The notes under the pieces are model-generated. The model did not search any database. It was given only the letters and a program-made list of their open reading frames with translations, and had not been told where the DNA came from. DNA of 64,000 bases. Origin: an uncultured Bacteroidales bacterium (GTDB taxonomy: Bacteria; Bacteroidota; Bacteroidia; Bacteroidales; Muribaculaceae). Positions 31,820 through 40,987 of this stretch are shown piece by piece; the first letter of the stretch is position 1; every line of letters begins with the position of its first letter. The stretch covers positions 1 to 64,000 of the forward strand of contig CADAFP010000027.1 in assembly GCA_902787185.1 (NCBI GenBank), in the 5' to 3' direction. Both the position numbers and the translations under genes were made by a program.

Positions 31820-34249
31820 CTATACCGAGTCGGGGACGGCAGAGGGTTCCTCGAGTTTCTCATCGGGGTTGAAGTCGTCGTTGAGAGGGATAGCCAGGCT
31901 ATCCTCGTCAAAGTCGAGCATCGTCGAGTCAAATTCCTCGACAGGAACGATTGACGAGCACCCCGAGTAGAGGTCGGCGTTGATCGGCTCCTTGGCGGGC
32001 TGGAAACGCATGTGATACTTCTGGAATTGCGGGTCGCTCAACACGAGTTGCAGGAAGCGTCCGCAGATGGGCAATGCCGTGCGGCTGCCCTGGCCCAACG
32101 AGCCCCAGCGGAAGTGGATCTGACGATACTCACCACCAACCCACGAGCCACACACCAGTCCTGGCGAGACGGCGACAAACCACGCGTCGGCATGGCGGTT
32201 GCTCGTGCCCGTCTTGCCGCCCAAGTCCACGTCATAGAGCGGACGGGTGATATAGCCGTTCAAGGCCATCGCCGTGCCACCGGCATCGGTGCGGCACGCC
32301 ATGAGCATCTGCTGCATGAGCCATGCCGAGCGATAGGACATGGCACGTTCCTGGTGGGATGGTGCCTTGTAAATCTCCTTGCCGTCACGGTCCACGATGC
32401 GCGTAACGATGACGGGGTCGCATCTCATTCCGTCGTTGACCACCGTGCAATAAGCGTTGACAAGCTCCATCAGATCGACATCGCTGGCACCCAACGAGAG
32501 TGCCGGCTTGGGATCCATCGGCGACTTGATGCCCATGTCACGCGCCAGCTGGGCAATCTCGGCAAAGCCGACCTCGGCCCCCACCCTCACTGTGACACTG
32601 TTGATGCTCTGGGCAAAGGCGCTGCGCAGCGTCATGTCGGCTCCCGAGAAGGTGCCGTTGGCGTTGGTGGGCCTCCAGTGTTCCATTTCCTGTTTGTCCT
32701 CGTTATATACTAAGGTATCGATATACTCGTCGAGGCGCCTGTCACAGGGCACGAGTCCCCGCTCCATCGCCATGGCATAGACAAAGAGCTTGAACGTGGA
32801 GCCTGGCTGATGCTTGGCACGCACCTTGTCATACTTCCACGTGTCGAAGTCCACATCGCCCACCCATGCCTTGACATGGCCGTTGCTCGGCTCCATGGCG
32901 ATGAAGCCGCAGTGCATGAAGTGCAGCATATAGCGCACCGAGTCCATCGAACTCATCTCCATATAGAGCGAGTCGTTCTCATAGTCGAACAGATGGACCA
33001 TGTGGGGCTGGTTCATGTAGTAATTCACCGAGTCCAGGTCGTTGGGGTAACGCGCCAGCAGTTCATGGTAGATCGGCGTGTTGCGCGCCTTGTCCTCGAC
33101 AAAGTTGGCGATGGGCTGGTTATTGTCGTCGAGCCAACAGTCGTTATCGCCCCAATGGCTCCTGAAATTCTGCTGCACGACGCGCATCTTCTCGCTGACG
33201 GCCTGCTCGGCATACTCCTGCATCTTGGAGTCAAGCGTGGTGTAAATCTTGAGGCCATCACGCTCCAGGTCCAGCTTGAGGTCGTGCACCTTGGCAATCT
33301 CCTCGATCTCGCGCGCCACAGTCTCACGGAAGTAGGGGGCCACGCCGTCATAGTTGGCCTCGATGGTATATTTCAGGTCGATGGGCAACGACGACACCGA
33401 GTCATACTGATGCTGGGTGAGGTCGCCGCGTTCCTTCATGTTCTTCAGCACCTGGTTGCGGCGGCGCAGGCTGTTCTTGGGATTGATGCGCGGATTATAG
33501 GTGCTGGTGGCCTTCAACAGGCCCACGAGCACCGCACTCTCCTCGAGTTTGAGGTTGCGCGGCGTGGTCTTGAAATAGGTGTTGGCGGCCGTCTTGATAC
33601 CGAAGGCGTTGCTGCCGAAATCGACCGTGTTGGCATACATCTCGAGGATTTCCTGCTTGCTGTAGAACATCTCGAGCTTGGTGGCGATAATCCACTCCTT
33701 GCTCTTCATGATGAGCATCTTCACGCCCGGGATATAGCCCAGCAGGCCTGTGGAATAGTCGCTGCGGGTGCGGAACATGTTCTTCACCAGCTGCTGCGTG
33801 ATGGTGCTCGCGCCACGGGGACGCCCGTGCAGCACCATGTCCTTGAGCGCCGCACCCAGGCCTCCGAAGTCAATGCCGTGGTGCATATAGAAGCGTTCGT
33901 CCTCGGTGTCGATGAGCACCTTGAAGAACTGCGGGTTGATTGAGTCATAGGGCACCGGCGTGCGGTTCTCGTCATAGTACTTGCCGATGGTCTTCCCGTC
34001 GGCACTGTACAGGTAGCTGGCCTCGGGGTTGCGGGGATGCATGATACTGTAGGTGCTGGGCGACTTGCCGAAGAGCCACAGCAGGTTGACATCGACGGCG
34101 ATGAGATAGAGCAGGAACAGGACGATAAAGGTCCCGAGCGCTGCCAGCGTCTTCACCCACCATGGGCGACCACGGTACAATCCCTTGTACCACACCTTGA
34201 AGCGGTGCCAGTTGCGGGTGACAATATTCCCAGATTTCTTTTCACTCAT
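31820..34249 (-). CDS. Penicillin-binding protein 1A (bifunctional)
   Basis: The 809-residue class A PBP polymerises glycan strands and cross-links peptides in the periplasm. It has a short cytoplasmic N terminus, one membrane helix (about 33-58), a GT51 transglycosylase domain (EDERF at 116-120, with Glu116 as likely catalytic residue; GASTITQQL at 146-154) and a transpeptidase domain with the nucleophile Ser484 (PGSTFK), SIN (AQSINS) and Lys679 in GKTGTSN. All motifs are intact and length is normal. The C-terminal 60 residues are acidic. It is followed downstream (on its strand) by the LRR gene and preceded by a glycosyltransferase gene 46 nt away. Confidence 0.95.
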   Translation of the reverse strand: MSEKKSGNIVTRNWHRFKVWYKGLYRGRPWWVKTLAALGTFIVLFLLYLIAVDVNLLWLFGKSPSTYSIMHPRNPEASYLYSADGKTIGKYYDENRTPVPYDSINPQFFKVLIDTEDERFYMHHGIDFGGLGAALKDMVLHGRPRGASTITQQLVKNMFRTRSDYSTGLLGYIPGVKMLIMKSKEWIIATKLEMFYSKQEILEMYANTVDFGSNAFGIKTAANTYFKTTPRNLKLEESAVLVGLLKATSTYNPRINPKNSLRRRNQVLKNMKERGDLTQHQYDSVSSLPIDLKYTIEANYDGVAPYFRETVAREIEEIAKVHDLKLDLERDGLKIYTTLDSKMQEYAEQAVSEKMRVVQQNFRSHWGDNDCWLDDNNQPIANFVEDKARNTPIYHELLARYPNDLDSVNYYMNQPHMVHLFDYENDSLYMEMSSMDSVRYMLHFMHCGFIAMEPSNGHVKAWVGDVDFDTWKYDKVRAKHQPGSTFKLFVYAMAMERGLVPCDRRLDEYIDTLVYNEDKQEMEHWRPTNANGTFSGADMTLRSAFAQSINSVTVRVGAEVGFAEIAQLARDMGIKSPMDPKPALSLGASDVDLMELVNAYCTVVNDGMRCDPVIVTRIVDRDGKEIYKAPSHQERAMSYRSAWLMQQMLMACRTDAGGTAMALNGYITRPLYDVDLGGKTGTSNRHADAWFVAVSPGLVCGSWVGGEYRQIHFRWGSLGQGSRTALPICGRFLQLVLSDPQFQKYHMRFQPAKEPINADLYSGCSSIVPVEEFDSTMLDFDEDSLAIPLNDDFNPDEKLEEPSAVPDSV

Positions 34250-34295
34250 AATAGTCTTGATTACTGATCCCTAAAACTTGATTCCTATACAAGCG

Positions 34296-35051
34296 TCACT
34301 GCTTGTTGGCGCCACCGCTCAGGCGACGCTTGATGTAACGGGGAATGAACCCCATGTGGGCGAGTGTCGCCCTGATGGTGCCATAATGGTGGCACATGAT
34401 GCGGTAACGCTCCCACAGCGAGGTGCGGTGGTGGCGCGTGGTCATGCCCTCGGCAAGGTAGCTGATGATGGGTTGGTCGCCGGCATAGGCATTGGCAGGA
34501 GAGGCTTGCAGCACACGTATGCACCAGTCATAGTCGGCGCTCAGGCGGTAACGCAGGTCGTACTGCGGCACCAGGTCGCGGCGTGCCACAAATGCCTGGT
34601 GGCACACCACCATGCCGTTGAGGAAACTGGCGGCGGTCAGCCGCTTGGGGGCGATCAGGTGCCGCTGTCCCACCACGTTGCGCTGCTGGTCCACCAGCCG
34701 CGTCTGGCCATAGATGACTCCTGGATTGGCCCGCACATGCTGTGCCAGCCGTGCCAGCACGGTGTCGTCGGCCAAGGCGTCGCCCGCGTTCAGGAACATG
34801 ATGTAACGCCCGCGGGCACGGGCAATGCCCTTGTTCATCGCGTCATACAGACCCTTGTCAGGCTCACTGAACACACGTAGCGTGGCGATAGACGCCTTGC
34901 CGACGATGTCCAGCGTGTTGTCGGTCGATGCGCCATCAATGACAAGCAGCTCATAATCGCTGCTTGACTGCCGCTCGACGCTGTCGATTGTCGGGCCGAT
35001 AACGTCAGCCGCATTCCATGTGACGGTGATAATCGAGAATAACGGGTTCAT
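34296..35051 (-). CDS. Family 2 glycosyltransferase
   Basis: The 251-residue protein is a GT-A fold family 2 enzyme: FSIITVTWNAADVIGPTIDSV at the start, IDGASTDNT for nucleotide-sugar binding, and a metal-binding LNAGDALADD segment near 95-105. The C-terminal 50 residues (TRHHRTSLWERYRIM) are typical of enzymes working on cell-surface glycans. No membrane helix. Likely transfers a sugar during polysaccharide or lipopolysaccharide synthesis. It lies 46 nt upstream of PBP1A on the same strand and may be cotranscribed with it; promoter-like TAATTTTG is just upstream of its start. Confidence 0.9.
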   Translation of the reverse strand: MNPLFSIITVTWNAADVIGPTIDSVERQSSSDYELLVIDGASTDNTLDIVGKASIATLRVFSEPDKGLYDAMNKGIARARGRYIMFLNAGDALADDTVLARLAQHVRANPGVIYGQTRLVDQQRNVVGQRHLIAPKRLTAASFLNGMVVCHQAFVARRDLVPQYDLRYRLSADYDWCIRVLQASPANAYAGDQPIISYLAEGMTTRHHRTSLWERYRIMCHHYGTIRATLAHMGFIPRYIKRRLSGGANKQ

Positions 35052-35228
35052 GCCTGTATTGATGGTTTAACGTGGCAAAATTAGTGCAAGTCATGGATAG
35101 AACAAAATAAAAACACCGATTTTTATAATTTATCTTGCAATGTGGCCCGTTTTATTCAAAATTATAGATTTTTTCGGCATGATACAATCAAGTGCGGCTT
35201 TTTTACGTTTTATCAATATCAAATTCAC

Positions 35229-35729
35229 ATGACAACAATGAAAATGCAATCAATACCCAAACTCCTGGCGGCACTGGCATTGCTGGTGGCCGCATCCTCG
35301 TGTGAGCACATCGACAACAAGGCCGTGCCGAGCTTCAACGTGCGCATCGACCTGGGCAGCTACGCGCTATGGAACACCTACGGCGTGAACGGCATGGGCG
35401 ACTACCGCATCTTTGACCGCAGCAAGAACCTGCCCGCCAACTACCCCTTCAACGTGAACACCTACACCGGTTATGGCGGCGTGCTACTGATGATGGGACT
35501 CGAGGCCCCTATGGCCTACGACCTGTCGTGCCCCGTCGAGGCGGCATATAACATCACCCTGTCGATCAACCCCGAGAACTTTGAGGCCGTGTGCCCCAAG
35601 TGCGGCTCGCGCTATGACCCCCTGATGGGCGCAGGCGGCCCTGTCAAGGGCGTCGCCATCAACAACAAGGTGGGCATGCGCCAGTACCGCGTGCTGCCCA
35701 GCAACGGCGGCTACGTCATCACCAACTGA
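35229..35729 (+). CDS. Rieske-like fold lipoprotein lacking the cluster ligands
   Basis: The 166-residue protein starts at 35229 (MTTMKMQSIPKLLAAL), with a lipoprotein signal ending AASSC (Cys25). It has a Rieske-like layout: MAYDLSCPVEA and VCPKCGSRYD, followed by KGVAINNKVGMRQYRV and GGYVITN. True Rieske proteins use Cys-x-His and Cys-x-x-His; here the His positions are absent and the second motif is CPKC, so an iron-sulfur cluster is not expected, although three Cys might bind zinc. It is a known-looking Bacteroidales lipoprotein type with unknown function. Confidence 0.7.
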   Translation: MTTMKMQSIPKLLAALALLVAASSCEHIDNKAVPSFNVRIDLGSYALWNTYGVNGMGDYRIFDRSKNLPANYPFNVNTYTGYGGVLLMMGLEAPMAYDLSCPVEAAYNITLSINPENFEAVCPKCGSRYDPLMGAGGPVKGVAINNKVGMRQYRVLPSNGGYVITN

Positions 35730-35733
35730 ATCA

Positions 35734-35876
35734 TCCCCCACGCCAAGGCGCTAAGAATTACTATTTGACGACCGGATACTTTTTTATCAACGAATTAATC
35801 GAATAGTATCCGCCTACCTCAAATAATATAAGAGTGTGGCTGCCTACTTATTAATAACCTCGCGTCATAGCGTGAA
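35734..35876. repeat. Nested palindromic element, copy C (diverged)
   Basis: Same layout as copies A and B: outer CACGCCAAGGCGC / GCGTCATAGCGTG and inner CGGATACT / AGTATCCG. It also starts a few nt after a stop codon. The gap continues to 36433 and holds further fragments (GGCCACGCCAGGCGAGGCC at about 35898) and AT-rich DNA. Confidence 0.65.
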
Positions 35877-36302
35877 TCGTTCTGTCGATTGGAGGGCGGC
35901 CACGCCAGGCGAGGCCCTACTATGCGGATGCTATATAATTCAGTTGTTTAAGTTGTCTTTATTGTTGTTCAAGTTGTTTGAAAGTGGCGAGCGTGCGAGC
36001 AGGGGCTGTGAGGGTGCAAAAGAGAGGAAAATCACTTTTTTCAAAAAAACCGCCTTCTTGGTTGCATTATGCTAACCGAGATGGCAATTTTTGATGCTTG
36101 ACCACCAATTTTTGTAGCAAAAATCTACCAAAATAAATCTTATAGGATGCCATTTAATGTTAAAAAGTGTAAACTTTTTCATTTTTAGTTTCCAAAATTT
36201 AAACATTGAGACCCATTGCGACCACCTGCTATTATGGCGGTTTGCGTGCAACAATTTATGCAAAACGCAAAAATTGCCAAATGTTTACAAATGTTTAAAG
36301 AG

Positions 36303-36334
36303 TTTGGTCGGGTTCTCGTCTTGGAGTACCTTTG
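36303..36334 (+). promoter_or_regulatory. Promoter of the NlpC/P60 gene
   Basis: TTTG, 20 nt, TACCTTTG, an exact consensus pair, 99 nt upstream of the ATG at 36434. Confidence 0.8.
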
Positions 36335-36433
36335 CAGCGTCAACCTGGGCGTACGGCATTGTTTTGCACATACGATGCCCTTAACGAAAAGGCCGCCGAT
36401 GAGCGGATTTTCCAGTCCACAAAATTAACAATT

Positions 36434-36967
36434 ATGAGTTTTATTAAAAGTAAAATAAGTTTATCGGTATTAGTTAGCATTATTGCAATCACCTTCTCAG
36501 GTTTATCGGCCCAGGCGCAGCGTTTGGAAACGCGCAAGCAGGGCACCGTTCTTGAACAGCTTGAACAAAACAGCCGCAACAACATCGTTGACCAAGTCAT
36601 CAATTACGCATACCGTTTCCGCGGTACGCCCTATCGTTATGGTGCCATGTCGCCCCGCGCTTTTGACTGCTCGGGATTCACGAGCTACGTGTTCAAGCGC
36701 TTCGGTATCGAGCTCGACCGCTCGTCGAGGGGTCAGATTTTTGACGGCGTACGCGTCAAGCAAAAGGATCTGCAGCCTGGCGACCTCGTGTTCTTCCAGG
36801 GCCGTTCGGGCCGTGGCGGCGTAGGTCACGTGGGCATCGTTACCAAGGTGAACGAGGACAACACTTTCCACTTCATCCACTCGGCTTGCAGCAGCGGTGT
36901 CACCGAGAGCAAGAACACCGAGTCCTATTACAGCCGCCGCTATGTTGGCGCCTGCCGTGTCCTGTAA
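36434..36967 (+). CDS. NlpC/P60 family peptidoglycan hydrolase
   Basis: The 177-residue protein starts at 36434 and has a signal peptide (residues 1-27, ending AQAQ). An NlpC/P60 domain has the catalytic Cys in FDCSGF, His in GHVGIV, and a third His in HFIHSA; the PGDLVFF motif is also present. It probably cleaves the D-Glu-to-diamino-acid bond in peptide stems in the periplasm. No cell-wall-binding domain. A strong terminator follows, so it is monocistronic. Confidence 0.9.
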   Translation: MSFIKSKISLSVLVSIIAITFSGLSAQAQRLETRKQGTVLEQLEQNSRNNIVDQVINYAYRFRGTPYRYGAMSPRAFDCSGFTSYVFKRFGIELDRSSRGQIFDGVRVKQKDLQPGDLVFFQGRSGRGGVGHVGIVTKVNEDNTFHFIHSACSSGVTESKNTESYYSRRYVGACRVL

Positions 36968-36997
36968 ACTTTACACTTTAGACTATACAACAATCAC

Positions 36998-37034
36998 AGC
37001 GTGCGTTCCCCCGATGGGGAGCGCACGCTTAGTT
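36998..37034 (+). terminator. Terminator after the NlpC/P60 gene
   Basis: AGCGTGCG..TCCCC pairs with GGGGA..CGCACGCT (14-bp stem with one wobble), followed by TTAGTTTTATTT. Confidence 0.85.
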
Positions 37035-37203
37035 TTATTTCGTCCTCATGACACGAAACTGATTCCTTGTCGCGACCGCATGATTTGATTTGCCCAACTC
37101 AACCTTGCAGTAGTATCTTCAACAGTATCAGGAATTTAGCGGCCGTTGGCCTATACACTCCTTATGATATATTGACATTTTTTTAAATTTATTCTATGTA
37201 AAA

Positions 37204-37235
37204 CTTGTTTTTTATAACAAAACACATTACCTTTG
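37204..37235 (+). promoter_or_regulatory. Promoter of the 1137-residue surface protein
   Basis: CTTG, 20 nt, TACCTTTG, then about 100 nt of AT-rich leader before the ATG at 37343. The rest of the gap (36968-37342) shows nothing else. Confidence 0.65.
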
Positions 37236-37342
37236 CGGTGATTTATAACTATTACTGCCGTTTTCCCTAAAATCGACAAAAAATAGAGACCCAAATATTT
37301 AGTGTATTTTTGCTTTAATGTTTAACTTAATTCATTTATCCT

Positions 37343-40300
37343 ATGTACAAGAAATTACTATTTAGCCTGGTATTGATGGCCATAGGGTTCACCACATCGT
37401 ACGCTCAGAGAACTCTGACAGTGTATGACGGTGATGCCACTAACGTTTATGTACCAGTCTACGGCTTCTATGCCGATGCTTTTACAAAGGTTGAGTTCAT
37501 CATGAACGCCGATGAACTGTCAGAAATGACAGGTGGTACGATTTCCAGCATGACATGGTATCTGGCCTCTCCTGCCGAAGTTGTTTGGGGCGGACGCTTC
37601 CAGATTTTTGTCAAGGAAGTAACTAACACAACTCTCGATGCCTACATGGGCATGGAAGGCGCTACGATTGTGTATGATGGTCCGCTAGATGGCACCAACC
37701 CCGAGCTGGTGATCGATTTCACGGAACCCTACACCTATCAGGGCGGCAATCTGTTGATTGGTGTTTATGGCGTTGAGAAGGGCACTTACAAGAGCGCCTC
37801 TTTCGCTGGTATGACTGTTCCTGGCGCCTCGGTGCAGGGTTACAGCTATTCAGAGTTGGATGCAAGCAGCATCAACCAGCGTGACTTCCTCCCCAAGACC
37901 ACCTTCGTCTTTGTTTCAGATGGTGTGGTTTACTACAGGCCCACCAACATGCTCGTGAGTGACATCACTGCCAACGGCGCCAACATCACTTGGACACCCG
38001 GTAATGACGAGACCTCTTGGAACGTAGAGTACAAGATGCAAAACGAGGAAGAGTGGACCTCCGCTGGTTCTGTAACAGAGCCCGCCATCACACTCGACGT
38101 CCTCCAGAATGGTTCTGTTTACGACGTGCGCGTACAGTCCGACTATGGCGAGGGCAACCTGAGTGGTTGGACAACCACGAGGTTCACCACGCTGGTTTGC
38201 GATGCCGATGATATGGGCGAAATGCAGTACATCCTCACCGATACTTATGGTGACGGCTGGAACGGCAACAAGCTCCAAATCGTTTACCACAACACTGGTG
38301 CCCTGATTGCCGAATTAACCATACCTTCAGGAGGCAATCTTGAAGAGGGTGTAGTCAACTTGTGCTACGGCGAGGATTATGACCTCATTTGGGTAGCATC
38401 CAACTATGGTTATGAGTGCGGCTTCCAGATCATGGATCCCTACGGCGATATCATTTATGAGTTCCAGGGCACTGGTTCCAGCAGCGGTCCTGTTCCCACT
38501 GCTGGTGTACTCACCACCTTCACGATCACTAGGGATGGTTGCACTCGTCCCAATGACGTTACGGCCAGCAACATTGTTTACAATGGCGCTACCTTGACCT
38601 GGACTCCGGGTAATGAGGAGCAAGACCTCTGGGAAGTTGTTTATGGCACTGGCGAGTTCAACCCCGACGAGGCTGAGCCCATTATCGTTAACGGCACTCC
38701 CACTGTTCAACTCACTGGCCTCCAGGAGAACACAACCTACACGGCCTATGTTCGTTCAGATTGCGGTCGCGAGAATATGAGCAGGTGGAGCAAGCCTTGC
38801 TCGTTCACCACTCCGTTGCAGTTTGCTCTGCCCGCCAACCTCGCAGTTGACAAGATCACTGCTAAGAGCGCCGAAGCCACTTGGAACGGCGAAGCTTTGA
38901 GCTACAACCTGCGCTACCGCATGAAGACCACCTTGGGCGAGAGCTTCGAGGAAGAGAATCTGCCTGCAGGTTGGACCGTCAACGGCAACTGGGAAGTGAT
39001 GCCCATCAGTGAATACAACATGGGTGGCGTTCCTCTGTTTGCTCAAGATGGTGGCTCTTGCATGGCTTCTAAAAGCGTAGATGAGAACACTGGTGCTTCA
39101 CTGGGTTCCGACGACTGGCTGATCAGCCCGAAGGTTAACCTTGGCGGCATGCTTGAGTTCTACGTAAGCGACCTGGGTCCCAACTATGTTGAGAACTACA
39201 GTGTATATGTTTCGACTACCGGCAACAATCCTGCCGACTTCGTTGCTCTGGGCGAGAACCTGCAGACTGTTGGCGTTCTCAACGAGTGGGAGCAGAAGCA
39301 GTTCGATCTGAGCGCTTATGCAGGTCAGCAAGGTTACATTGCTATCCGTCACCACGATGCTCAAGGCTACTACATCTTTGTTGATGCCGTATCCGTTGCT
39401 GGTGAGGGTGTTGAAGGTGCAGAGTGGGTTGTCATGGAAGGCGTAAACAGCCCCGTTACCATGGAGCCTCTTGAAGCAGGCACTACCTACGAGGTTCAGG
39501 TACAGGGTGTATATGCTGATGGCGTTTCGGGTTGGACCGATCTGGTTAACTTCACCACCGTTGCCGCTGACGCACTGCCCACCGACCTGGAGGTTACCGC
39601 TGTAACTGCAACCACCGCTGATGTTAACTGGGTAGGCAGCCAGGATGCTTACAACCTGCGCTACCGCACTGCTGCCATCCTCAATGGCATTACCGAGGAC
39701 TTCTCGGATTACCAAACTGGTGACGTGCCCACTGGCTGGACTGTTGTCGACGCTGATGGTGACGGTCAGAACTGGTATGTATGGAACCTGACTCTCGAGG
39801 ATGGAACTGTACAGACCACCCTGTCTTCTAACAGCTATATCAACTACGTCGGCGCCCTCACTCCCGACAACTGGATCTACACTCCGCAGACCAAGCTTGG
39901 TTCAGTGGTTAGGTTCGTTGCTTGGGGTCAGGATCCCAGCTATGCCGCTGAGCACTTCCGTGTATATGTAAGCACCAATGGCACCGACATTGCCGACTTC
40001 GTTCCTGTTAGCGAGGAAATCGTTGCTACCGGTGAAAAGACCACTTACAGCTTCGACATTAGCCAATTTGCAGGCGAGATGGGTTACATCGCAATCCGTC
40101 ACTTCAATGTATCTGATATGTACGTCCTGAATGTCACCGACTTCTATCTGGCTGGTGAAGAGGAAGACGTGCCCGCAGGTGACTGGATCGTTATCAACAA
40201 CGTAACTCCTCCCTACACCATTGAGGGTCTCACTCCTGCAACCGATTATGAGGTTCAGGTACAGGGCATCTTTGAGGGTCGCGCTACCACCGAGTGGACT

Positions 40301-40756
40301 TCCAGCGTATTCTTCACCACGCTCGATGAGGAAGTACCTCCCACCGAGCAGACCGAGGCTCCCAGCATCGCTGCCGACACCCAGCAGGGCGTTCACGCTT
40401 ACTTCGTAACCATCACCCCGAGTGAGGATAGCGAAATCTACTACCGCTACTGCAAGGACAACGGCGAGTGGAGCGATTGGATCCTTTACGACGATGTTGT
40501 TCCCTTCGAGGAGGACGGCTACTATCAGGTAGAGGCTTATGCTATTGCTAACGGCAAGACTGAGTCGCTGCACGTAAGCTGCTCGTTCACCGTAACCCCG
40601 CGCACCGGTCTCGATGAGCTGAACGGTGACAAGGCTGTTTCCAGCGTACGCTACTTCAACGTTGCTGGTCAGGAGATGGCTCAGCCCAACGGCATGACCA
40701 TCGTTGTTACCACCTACACCGACGGCACCACCGTTGCTACGAAGGTGATGAAGTAA
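37343..40756 (+). CDS. Large secreted FN3/cleaved-adhesin surface protein
   Basis: The 1137-residue protein has a signal peptide (1-21), then a T9SS-associated N-terminal region, several FN3 domains (TWTPGNDETSWNVEYK and similar, from about residue 205), two domains of the cleaved-adhesin kind (FEEENLPAGWTVNG at about 535 and ITEDFSDYQTG at about 790) and a C-terminal GLDELNG..VRYFNVAGQEMAQPNG tail. The tail resembles a type IX secretion C-terminal domain in Prevotella and relatives. Codon use is uniform and highly biased, suggesting strong expression. Its own promoter and terminator flank it. It likely acts in surface adhesion. Confidence 0.85.
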   Translation: MYKKLLFSLVLMAIGFTTSYAQRTLTVYDGDATNVYVPVYGFYADAFTKVEFIMNADELSEMTGGTISSMTWYLASPAEVVWGGRFQIFVKEVTNTTLDAYMGMEGATIVYDGPLDGTNPELVIDFTEPYTYQGGNLLIGVYGVEKGTYKSASFAGMTVPGASVQGYSYSELDASSINQRDFLPKTTFVFVSDGVVYYRPTNMLVSDITANGANITWTPGNDETSWNVEYKMQNEEEWTSAGSVTEPAITLDVLQNGSVYDVRVQSDYGEGNLSGWTTTRFTTLVCDADDMGEMQYILTDTYGDGWNGNKLQIVYHNTGALIAELTIPSGGNLEEGVVNLCYGEDYDLIWVASNYGYECGFQIMDPYGDIIYEFQGTGSSSGPVPTAGVLTTFTITRDGCTRPNDVTASNIVYNGATLTWTPGNEEQDLWEVVYGTGEFNPDEAEPIIVNGTPTVQLTGLQENTTYTAYVRSDCGRENMSRWSKPCSFTTPLQFALPANLAVDKITAKSAEATWNGEALSYNLRYRMKTTLGESFEEENLPAGWTVNGNWEVMPISEYNMGGVPLFAQDGGSCMASKSVDENTGASLGSDDWLISPKVNLGGMLEFYVSDLGPNYVENYSVYVSTTGNNPADFVALGENLQTVGVLNEWEQKQFDLSAYAGQQGYIAIRHHDAQGYYIFVDAVSVAGEGVEGAEWVVMEGVNSPVTMEPLEAGTTYEVQVQGVYADGVSGWTDLVNFTTVAADALPTDLEVTAVTATTADVNWVGSQDAYNLRYRTAAILNGITEDFSDYQTGDVPTGWTVVDADGDGQNWYVWNLTLEDGTVQTTLSSNSYINYVGALTPDNWIYTPQTKLGSVVRFVAWGQDPSYAAEHFRVYVSTNGTDIADFVPVSEEIVATGEKTTYSFDISQFAGEMGYIAIRHFNVSDMYVLNVTDFYLAGEEEDVPAGDWIVINNVTPPYTIEGLTPATDYEVQVQGIFEGRATTEWTSSVFFTTLDEEVPPTEQTEAPSIAADTQQGVHAYFVTITPSEDSEIYYRYCKDNGEWSDWILYDDVVPFEEDGYYQVEAYAIANGKTESLHVSCSFTVTPRTGLDELNGDKAVSSVRYFNVAGQEMAQPNGMTIVVTTYTDGTTVATKVMK

Positions 40757-40800
40757 CACTCCCTATCACGATTCGATTTTAGAATCACGATAAACTTCAA

Positions 40801-40833
40801 GACGGGCGACCCGATGCGGGCCGCCCGTTTTGC
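40801..40833 (+). terminator. Terminator after the large surface protein
   Basis: ACGGGCG/CGCCCGT with an inner CCCG/CGGG pairing, then TTTT. Confidence 0.85.
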
Positions 40834-40879
40834 ATCAGCAGCAATACCATTGACCAATCACCCCATATCTTGTGGCGAA

Positions 40880-40932
40880 TTTGTGCAATATAATCACCGT
40901 ATTGCATAAAATAGTACATATTTTGTGCAATA
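40880..40932. promoter_or_regulatory. Operator-like repeats upstream of the ATPase
   Basis: TTTGTGCAATA occurs twice as a direct repeat (40880-40890 and 40922-40932), with an inverted form (TATTGCATAAAA) between them at 40900. The gene's -7 box TATTTTTG and a palindrome ATTTGGCCAAAT follow. Confidence 0.6.
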
Positions 40933-40987
40933 CATTTGGCCAAATGAACAAAAAACCATATTTTTGCGCCAAACAGTAGAGACAACA

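Noticed and set aside
32810..33943. 377-residue frame antisense to PBP1A
   Set aside because: Composition of His, Val and Leu typical of a shadow of a GC-rich gene; PBP1A motifs are all on the minus strand.
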